A DNA stretch of 64,000 bases from NCBI GenBank assembly GCA_963580285.1, contig OY757011.1, positions 119,665,874 through 119,729,873 on the forward strand. The letters run 5' to 3'. This DNA is from Lucinisca nassula (lineage: Eukaryota; Mollusca; Bivalvia; Lucinida; Lucinidae). The notes below the pieces were generated by a model. The model searched no databases. It was given only the letters and a program-made list of their open reading frames with translations, and was not told where the DNA came from. Positions within the stretch are counted from its first letter, which is position 1; each line of letters begins with the position of its first letter. The translations under genes and the position numbers were made by a program. Shown in pieces: positions 55,742-64,000 of the stretch.

Positions 55742-55996
55742 TATTAGCACACCTATATAACTTTGACCCCCTTAAACCCCACTTTTAAAACTGGGGTTTA
55801 CAGGGTTTAACCTTATTTTTCTTATTTCTGCTAAAAGCATAGAATGAGGGTACTAGTTGGAACGATATGGTTCTAATGAGTTCCCACAGTCTATGTTTGG
55901 ATCACATCAGACTTTTTTGTCTGAAATTTCCTTTTTGGCGGGGTGGGGGGGGGGGGGGGTCCAATATATTTGAATATGCGTGTTTTCGATCCGAAA
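55742..55996. mobile_element. Hairpin-module MITE, subfamily 1, diverged
   Basis: Left end TAGCACACCTATATAACTTT, CCCCTTAAACCCC hairpin (55762-55806), remnant hairpin 55845-55895, a G-run at about 55940-55959, and right end ATGCGTGTTTTCG. Confidence 0.6.
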
Positions 55997-55999
55997 TCT

Positions 56000-56865
56000 G
56001 AAATAGAAATTTTGCATAACCTGCATTTTCGCCGAGAAATATTTTGTATAAATTCCATTGCATGCAGAATGTTTGTGACAGTTTAGTATATTTTTGTTAC
56101 TTTTGAAATATAATTGGGTTTTATATCTCTGATTTTTCTTTCATTTCTGAAATTAGGATGGTAGTTTCTACACACGAAAGGCCTAAAACTCAAAAGGACG
56201 TTCAGTGAAGAAATTTGGTGCTACCTATGTGTAAACAACATGTGTTCAACCTGAGTTAATGTGTAAAAGGCATATCAAAATATTGGTCTTCAGCTGGTTG
56301 GCATAGTGAATCTGTAGTGCGATATTGACAAAGCTAAAAAAGCGCAAAGAAGCTATACAAAGTCTTTTACAGATGCCAAAGGTTGAGCCACTTCAGCATT
56401 TTTGCTTTTTATTTCACTACAGATTAATTTGAGCCCACCTTTGTGAAAAAGGTACTTATGATATACATGTAGGTGAACAGCAGACCCTCGGGCGAAACTG
56501 CGCATATGGACAGACTCACCAACGCATTTCCTTTTATAGACATGTATCTTGAGCCGGAAAAAAACCATGTCTCCACCCATGTTTGGAATATTTAGTGTTA
56601 CTGTGTAAGTATAGCAAAAACAAGAAAGCAACGACAAGTTTTCCCTATGTTAAGGACACATGGCCTTCATGGAAAGGTCTATAATTACACATGAACTAGC
56701 TCAGTTGATCTGAGGGATTACGTTTATAATATGTTGCTTGACTGGCTGATATGCATGTAAAACTGCAGGAATTATCAACTTCAGGCTGAGTGTCCAGAGA
56801 CTAATAAATATGTCATGTTAATAGCCAATTGTCCTGAGTATCAGAGAGGGCTTGAGTGTCACCAA
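56000..56865. other. Unassigned AT-rich sequence between satellite blocks
   Basis: No satellite monomers and no supported gene. A minus-strand frame of 94 codons (56353-56637) lacks family similarity or splice context. Confidence 0.4.
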
Positions 56866-58590
56866 GATCGGCCTTTAAAACAGATGTACAGGGCTGCATG
56901 ATTCATGTCTGTGCGCAGCGCCACGTTTTATGGAAGATTCTTCGAAATACCATAGGATGTCGAGACTTTGTGCAAGAAAAATTTATATTCTTGAAGGGCA
57001 CAGGTCTGAAATCATGTAGCCTACTTGCTAACATACAGTACTGCAGCAGAATTAAATAAAGCGAACAAAACAACCAGACCCCATCTTACTTGGTGTGATA
57101 AGCTGGAAACTTTCAACATAACATAGCAAGTCCAGCCTTTGTATATGGCAAATATATAGTTTTAAAGTGCCGCAGTACTCCAAACAGACATATCCCACCT
57201 GTTTTATGTAAGTACTATAGGTCACAAATAAGAAAAAACAAATTCATCCATCCGTGCAGAGCGTCCCGTGCCATGGGAGAATTCTTCAGCATAACATGGG
57301 AAGGCTAGCCATTGTATTGAAGACATATATTCTTGAAGGGCCATAAAACACAAATCAGACAAAACCTACCAGCATGTATATGTGTGCAGGGCTGCAGCAC
57401 AAAAAACATCCGTGCGCAGCGATCCGTGCCATGGTAGTCTTCTTCAACATGCCATGGAAAGTCTAGTATTTGTGCAGGGGAAATTTTTATTCTTGAAGGA
57501 CCATAGAACTCAAATCAGATGTAATCTACCACCCAATGTGCAGCACTGCGTGACAAAAACAAAACACACACACACAAAAAAAAAAAAAAAAAACGCACCG
57601 TGCGCAGCATGCCGAGGCATGGGAGAATTCTGCAATCTAACAAAGGAAGGTTAGCCTTTGTGTAGGGATAATTTATATTATTGAAGGGCCATAACACTCA
57701 AATGCCACAACCGTCTAACATATATACAGCGCTGCAGCACACACACAAACAATAACAATCATCTGTGCGCAGCGCCATGTGCCATTGTAGCCTTCTTCAA
57801 CATAGCAGGGGAAGTCTCACGAAGGTCATAGCTCTCAAATAAGGTGTAACCTTCCAGCTTGTTCTGCAACACCAAAAATTAAAAAAAGGAAAAAAAAAAA
57901 AAAAAAAAAAAAAAGAAAAGAAATCCAACCATCCGCAGCACCCCACAACGCGTCTTCGCATACGTTTACATTGATATTTGCCATTTTGTCTGCGGGTTAA
58001 CGATTTTGGATTAACGGTTTTGGATTAACGCTTTGGTACTACGACCTAAACTACTTTACAACGCGACAACACCAATCATGATACAGGTTGTACTTATTCT
58101 GTATGACGCTTGCGCAGTAGCAACAAAGGCCCCATCTGGCGTGTCACCTTCAATATGACATAGTAAGCATTGCCTCTGTAATGGGTAACTTTATATTTTT
58201 GAAGGGCCATAGTACTGAAATCAGACATATCCTAAAAGCATATGTACAGTACTACAGCACACAAATTAAAAAAACAATACCCATTCATCCGTGCGCAGCG
58301 CCCCGCGCCATGGACAATTCTTCAACATAACCTACAAAGGCAAGCCTTACTACCCGGAAAACTTATATTCTTAAGGGCCATGAAACTCAAATCAGGCATG
58401 ACCTGCCAGCATCTGCATAGGTCAGCAGCAAACACCCATCTGTTTGCAGCGACCCGTGCCACGGGAGCCTTCTATAACATATTATGGGAAGTTTAGCCTT
58501 TGTGAAGAGTAAATTTCTATTCTTAAAACGCCATATCACTCAAATTATGGTATAACCTGCCAACAACTGTGCAGTATGCAGCACAAAAAA
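56866..58590 (+). repeat. ~150-bp satellite array, distal block
   Basis: The same monomers as in 46240-48870 (GTGCGCAGCGCC, CTTCTTCAACAT, TTTATATTCTTGAAGGGC), with long A-runs near 57575-57595 and 57885-57915. Confidence 0.8.
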
Positions 58591-58604
58591 TACGAAAAGA
58601 AAGC

Positions 58605-59725
58605 CCAAATTCTATTGCTATTGGCTACATGACTGTCACTGACCACTAAAACTAATTCGTCCAAAGTTTATTGCTATTGATCAAATGACTGTCACTGACT
58701 AATTAGGTAAAACGTCCGAACTATATTGATATTGGTCACACGACTGTCAGTGACAAATAAAGTTAAAAAAACTTACTGTATTGCTATTGGTCGCATGACT
58801 GTCTTTGGCCAGCAAATGTTAAACATCTAAACTGTATTGCTAATGGTCAGTTGACTGTCACTGACCAATAAAGCAAATTATCTAAACTGTATAACTATTG
58901 GTCACTTGACTGTCACTGACCAAGTCAAACATCCAGACTGTATTGCTATTGGTCACCTGACTGTCACTGACCAATAAAGTAATACGTCCAAGCTTTGTTG
59001 CTATTGGTCAAATGAATGTCACAGACAAATAAATTAAAACGTCCAACCTACATTGCTATTGGTCACATGACTGTCACTGACAAATAAAGTTGAAACACCA
59101 TTACTGTATTGCTATTGGCCACATGACTGTCATTGACCAGTAAAGCATCTAAATCATCTAAACTGTTTTGCTTATGGTCACTTGACAGTCACTGACCAAT
59201 AAAGAAAAACATCAAAACTCTATTGCTATTGATCGCATATAAATATAAATAAATATAAAACGTTTAATTTGTATTGATAATGGTCACATGACTGACATTG
59301 CCAAATAAGGCAAAACGTCTGAACTGTTTTGGTTTGGTCACATGACTGTCACTGACCAATAAAGTTATATCGTCTAAACTGTTTTACTATTGGTCACATA
59401 GCAGGCACTGGCCAATAAATTAAACATCCAGTCTTTATTGCTATTGGTCGAATGACTGCCTCTGACGGATGAGGTTAAAACATCCCTACTGTATTACTAA
59501 TGGTCACATGACTCTCTGACCCCAAAAAATTAAACATTAAAATTTATTGTTTTCGGTCAAATTACTTTCACTGACCAATGAATTAAAATTTGAAAATTAT
59601 ATTGCTATTGGTCACATTACTGTCACTGACAAATAAAGTTAAAACACCCTTACTGTACTGCTATTGGTCACATGACTGTCATTGACCAGTAAATGTAAAA
59701 CACCTTAACTGTATTGCTAATGGCC
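58605..59725 (+). repeat. ~58-bp tandem array with paired CCAAT motifs
   Basis: Repeats of TTGCTATTGGTCACATGACT, GTCACTGACCAATAAAG and a short spacer. Most units carry ATTGGTC and, about 15 bases on, GACCAAT, so each unit has two inverted CCAAT boxes around CACATGACTGTCACT. Roughly 19 units, with substitutions and small indels. Confidence 0.85.
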
Positions 59726-59925
59726 AAGTACTAGGTCTAAGCTTGCCCAGGAAAAGTGATGCGAGTCGGACCGTTCCTTAAACCCTAGCGGTTTCTATTG
59801 GCGGTAGGGCTTGAGATGTCATTTCATTTCAATGTCAGGTTAAGGTCCTACAAAATCGGAAGCAACGTCTCCAAAATGCCTTTAGTGTTGGCAGGTACGT
59901 AAATCTAAACTCAGTCAAATCAAAA
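59726..59925 (+). mobile_element. Degenerate SINE-like retroposon
   Basis: AGGTCTAAGCTTGCCCAGGA, GGGCTTGAGATGTCATTTCA, CAAAATCGGAAGCAACGTCT and a decayed GTACGTAAATCTAAACTC tail. Old, or inserted at the array's edge. Confidence 0.6.
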
Positions 59926-59929
59926 ACCA

Positions 59930-60800
59930 ACAGGGGAAGGATGTGATTCAACCTGGTGGCAAACAAGATCCAGCGGAGAAAAGCCGCAAAGATTGAAAAA
60001 CCGATTAATAAAAAGCTAAAACAATATCTCGACTGCAAGACCATTAGACACAATTCGGTCTGGATGAGATAATAAACGGCATATATCAGAGCTTTCCTTC
60101 CCGATGCCGGGACTTCCGTGGAGTGTGGGCCCTGTCTGCTGATGTTGGCTCGGTTGGGGATGCCTATAAGTTCCCTGGTAGGCGTCTCTTGTCTGATGCC
60201 TCCAGTTGACCTGTCTCGTGAGCTACGTCGGTCGGTGTGTGCTCGGTGGGGGATGTGCTGTGTTTGCCGGGTCTTGTCACTCATCCGTATGGGTTTCAAA
60301 ACTTTGGGGTTTAGACACACTGATGAAGATTAAATATCAGAAAGGCCTCTGTGTCATAACATTTGGTATAGTTACGCATAAATCAACATACTCCGGAATA
60401 TGACTGAGGACAATATACCGATAAAGAAACCAAAGAAGCGTGCGTGGGCGTGCGCGCGCACCCGCGTGCGTGCTAGTGTGTGTGTCCCACCCTTGTTTAA
60501 AGGGGTTAGCCAACTGACACGTCTGAAGTTAACGTCGCGTATGAATGCTAAGAACTCATAAACAAGAAACAAAAACAGCAAAAAACGCTATCGCCCTGGG
60601 CACGGGAATGACATATTCGGAGGCCATAAAAAGCAGGACAAAGACAACAGTACCGGCGACGACCGAAAAGTCGCTCTAGGAAACGCTCCTGACGATGGTT
60701 CTAATAAAGCAAGAACTAATAAAGAATATACAAAGAAAAGATCAACGCGGAGGTTCATCAGATGCAGAAACCGAACTGCGTGGAAAAAGACTAGGAAAAG
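59930..60800. other. Unassigned sequence
   Basis: GC-richer between 60100 and 60310. The 161-codon minus-strand frame (59835-60320) lacks an ATG at its start and runs into the SINE, so I do not support it. A GTGCGTGGGCGTGCGCGCGC run near 60440-60480 is low complexity. Confidence 0.3.
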
Positions 60801-60804
60801 GGCA

Positions 60805-61570
60805 AAACAGATTTTACTTTGACCTCTAAGTATGACCTTGACAGTTGAGGTACTAACCTGTGTCATGCACGCTACCCATCGTCTCATGGCGGTTAACATT
60901 CCTGCCAAGTAATTACAAAATCCATCAAAAAATAAGAAAGTTATTCACCGAACACCACCTTTAACCTTTATGTATGACCTTGACCCTGAGTTACCAAACT
61001 GGGTCATGCGCACAACACACAGTCTTATGGTGGTCAACATTTCTGCCAAACAATTTCAAAATCAATCTAAAGATAAGAAAGTTATTGACCAAACACAGAA
61101 CAAAAGGCCCCTTTTTTACCTTTGACCTCTATGTTTTGCCCATTGACCTTTGAGGTACCAGCCTTAATCTGCGTGAAACACATTGTCTCATGAAAGTTAA
61201 CATTTCTGCCTAGTAATTTCAAATTTTATCTATAAACGATAAAGTTATTGACAAAACACGAAAAAAGACCCCTCTTTATCTTTGACCTCTAAGTTTGACA
61301 TTGACCTTTAAGGTACCAAACTGGGTCATGCAAGCAACACATTGTCTTATGACCGTTAACATTTCTGCCAAGTAATTCCAAAATCCATCTAAAAATAAGA
61401 AAGTTATGGACCAAACACGGAAAAAGGCTCATTTTTTTACTTTGACCTCTAAGTATGATCTTGACCTTTGAGGTACCGACCTGCCTCATGCGCGCAACAC
61501 ATCTTCTCATAGTTGTTAATATTTCTGCCAAGTAATTCCAAAATCCATTTGTAAGAAAAGTTATTGACCG
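60805..61570 (+). repeat. ~155-bp tandem array (TTTGACCTCTAAG family)
   Basis: About five units with TTTGACCTCTAAGTATGACC, TTGAGGTACC, GTCATGCGC, GTTAACATTTCTGCCAAGTA, and ATAAGAAAGTTATTGACC. The GTTATTGACC landmark recurs near 60940, 61080, 61233, 61403 and 61560. Confidence 0.85.
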
Positions 61571-61739
61571 GACACAATTTGCTCATACATATTACCGACA
61601 AACTTCCACGGGAGATAACTCAAAAAGTATAAATGCGAGAGTTATAGTTCTTGCACACTGCACGTCGTCTAATATTGATTAATATTTATATGAATTTTCG
61701 TGAAAATAGCTTTAACTGTTTTCAAGTTATAGAGAGGAC

Positions 61740-61840
61740 ACGATTTTGTGACAGACAGGCGGACAGACAGGCGGACAGACAGACGCCCGAGGGAAAAACA
61801 ATATGTCTCTCCGAAAAAACAATTCGGGGGCGACATAATA
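61740..61840. repeat. CAGACAGGCGGA simple repeat and terminal hairpin remnant
   Basis: GACAGGCGGACAGACAGG run followed by TCCGAAAAAACAATTCGGGG. It resembles the GACGGACGCAC run at 14290-14390, which also follows a long tandem array. Confidence 0.5.
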
Positions 61841-61939
61841 ATATAATAATGAGCGCTGTTATTTACCAATTTATTCCAGATCAGGTAAGATATCACTGCC
61901 CGTCATAGTCCTACTTAATATCTTAAAACCGTCAACTAA

Positions 61940-63960
61940 AACATTCAAAAGACGTATCTGGAAATACGACATCGCCGATTATGTAAATTTCGAAACTGCT
62001 TAGTTGAAAGTGAATTAGAACGTACACTGCACACCGAAAACAACATTGATTTAAATGCTCAACTAATAACCACGACAATACTGGGTGTATTAAATGGCCA
62101 AAAACTCAATACCTAACAAGATAGTTTCCAAAAGGCCGTCGGAAAATCCATGGACAAATAGTAATATTAGAAGACTGATAAGGAAGAGGAAACGTTACTA
62201 CAAAAATTCAAGCAAACTTCAAATTTATTCTTTTGGCAACATTACAAAGACAATAGAAACAAGGTGGTGCATGAAATTAGAAAATAAAATAAGGCATACT
62301 TCGATAAACTGAGGCTTAATTAACGGAAGAGAATGTGAATTCAAAATTGTTTTGGAAAACCTCCCAACAGCTTTTAAATCTCGATAAAAAGTCACAGAGC
62401 ATACCAACTTTTGTTTATAATAATGAATACGCTGAGGACGACTATGTTTAACAATTACTTCGCGTTGCAGTCGTCAGTCAACGATAATAACAGTCTACTA
62501 CCGCAAAAGTATACCTGTCCAACATCTGGAGTTAGAAAATATTCATATATCAGTCCAGAATGTTAGAGACGTGCTAGTTCATCTCGATCCTTCCAAAGCA
62601 TCCGGTTAAGATATGATAAGCCCACGTCTCCTCAAAGCGGGATCTCCGGTCTTGGCAAGACCGTTATCGATATTATTCAATCGATCACTACTTAAAGAGC
62701 GGTTTCCCTCGGCCTGGAAAGACTCAAACGTTACACCAACCCATAAAAAGAATGATAAGTCTGTACCTTCTAGCTTTCGACCTGTCTCAATACTCAGCCA
62801 AATAGGGAAAAGCATGGAACGATGCGTACATAAACACATCTATAACTATTTAGTACAGTAGCAAAAGTTAAGTCCTTTACAGTCAGGTTTCATCAGAGGT
62901 AATATGACTCTGCCACATACCAACTTTTGCACACATACCATACTGTATGCGAAGCAGTAGATCGAGGCAAAGAAGTAAGGGTTGTGTTTTGTGTTATCAA
63001 CAAGGCCTTGACAGAGTCTATTACAGGGGACTTTTACATAAACTAAAAGAAATAGGTTGTTCGGAACACCTGCTTAACTGGTTTATAGTTATTTCTCTGA
63101 TAAAAGGCAAACAGCCATATTAAATGGCCAATCATCCGACTGGGCCTCTATATCTGCAGGTGTTCCTCAAGGCTCTACCCTTGGCCCAGTGCTCTTTCTC
63201 ATTTACATTAATGACATAGTCAAGGAAATTAACTCATCTATCCGGCTATTTGCCGACGACACCAGTCTCTATGTTATAGTTGATAATCCCCAATCTGCAG
63301 CATACACTTTAAATAATGATCTTGAAAAGATTACACAGTGATCCTGATTTAGGTGTGGTTGATTTTAATCCTGCTAAAACAATATCCATGACAGTTGCAC
63401 GAAAATTAGTACGAGTAGACCACCGAGATCTCATTATGAATATACCGTAATCACTGAATCGTCTTCCCATACTCATTTAGGACTTACATTTTCACAAACG
63501 GGGACCGGGAACGAACATATCAAGATAAAAACAGACACAGCATGGACTAGACTTAATCTTTTAAGAGCACTCAAATTTAGAAATAACAGGAAGTTACTCG
63601 AAAAAGTTTATATGAGCTTCATTCGCCCTCTGATCGAATATAGCGACTCAATTTGGGACAATGCGTCCAGCAAGTCAAAAAAGCCACTCGAATCTATTCA
63701 CGTGAATAATGAGGCATCAAGAATTATCACCGGCGCAACGAAATTATGTAGCACCGAAAATTTTTTAGCCGACTTAGGATGGGAATCTCTCCAAACTAGA
63801 CGCTGCAAACACAAACTTGCAACGATCTATAAAACTAGAGAAAGTGACCAGTGGGTCACGTATACCCCCGGCCAGCGCCACCCTCTGATATATCTTTGGA
63901 GTTTGTATATAGTGTAAATGAAGAAGTTAAGAAGCTATAAGCATCTATAGTGCTTGTAAA
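61940..63960 (+). pseudogene. Decayed CR1/jockey-like LINE reverse transcriptase
   Basis: Pieces appear in order in different frames. The linker after the endonuclease is KTFKRRIWKYDIADYVNF near 61940 and PWTNSNIRRLIRKRKRYY at 62145-62200. RT start: ISPRLLKAGSPVLARPLSIL, then FRPVSILSQIGKSMERCVHK (62620-62840). Core: AGVPQGSTLGPVLFLIYIND and LFADDTSLY (63155-63275). C-terminal: SFIRPLIEYSDSIWDNAS (63615-63670) and LADLGWESLQTRR. The FADD catalytic motif survives, but frameshifts and stops separate the blocks. It may extend past the window's right edge. Confidence 0.85.
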
Positions 63961-64000
63961 AGCTAAACCAAACATAAAAGTTCTAAATGGACCAAGGCAG

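Noticed and set aside
58605..59725. CRISPR-like array
   Set aside because: The units are contiguous diverged repeats without unique spacers, in a eukaryotic context and with no cas genes.
59835..60320. 161-codon minus-strand frame
   Set aside because: It starts at GTG, runs into a SINE, and has no splice or family evidence.

Overview
The window is animal nuclear DNA, most likely from a mollusc and probably a bivalve. It is AT-rich, and the only coding exons are short ones with canonical GT/AG splice sites in long introns. It is packed with tRNA-derived SINEs, a CAAA-tailed SINE-like retroposon, CR1/L2-type LINEs, many hairpin MITEs, minisatellites and a satellite. Nothing looks bacterial: there are no operons, rRNAs, tRNA genes or CRISPR arrays. 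The host-clade call rests on repeat style and is an inference.

Layout. 1-6.9 kb: the last three exons of a plus-strand host gene (258-416, 4780-4998, 6723-6888). The junctions keep one reading frame and the product carries a degenerate EF-hand-like loop. Its introns are filled with MITEs and SINEs. A piece of an LTR-retrotransposon-like repeat abuts the first exon and supplies its polypyrimidine tract. 7-14.5 kb: nested MITEs and SINEs, including a second copy of the 'CATTATGCG' element first seen at 942-2024. A 145-bp minisatellite at 13.2-14.4 kb is bounded by 20-bp terminal inverted repeats.

14.9-35.9 kb: a tandem segmental duplication. Unit A (14916-23540) and unit B (23541-31930) share the same breakpoint hexamer AAACGT. 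A shorter, more diverged unit C follows (32.87-35.9 kb). A and B each carry a decayed minus-strand Gag pseudogene of a gypsy-type LTR element (SCAN-like domain, zinc knuckle, RG-rich tail). Each is broken by different insertions, which lets the order of events be read.

36-43 kb: a MITE field dominated by one hairpin module (AGAACCGCCTC/GAGGCGGTTCT) reused in elements with different ends, together with piggyBac-like TTAA MITEs. 43.4-45.5 kb: a CR1/L2-type LINE whose reverse transcriptase frame is open to its stop and ends in (GAT)n. 46.2-58.6 kb: a ~150-bp satellite. In its middle it is organised into three ~1.9-2.4 kb higher-order units, each carrying a foldback element that itself encloses a satellite monomer. 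58.6-59.7 kb: a ~58-bp array with paired CCAAT motifs. 60.8-61.6 kb: a ~155-bp array. 62-64 kb: a second, decayed LINE.

No multi-gene functional system is present. The most unusual structures are the foldback/satellite higher-order repeat, the TIR-bounded minisatellite, the modular hairpin MITEs and the layered history of the A/B duplication. All boundaries were read by eye; identities were not computed.
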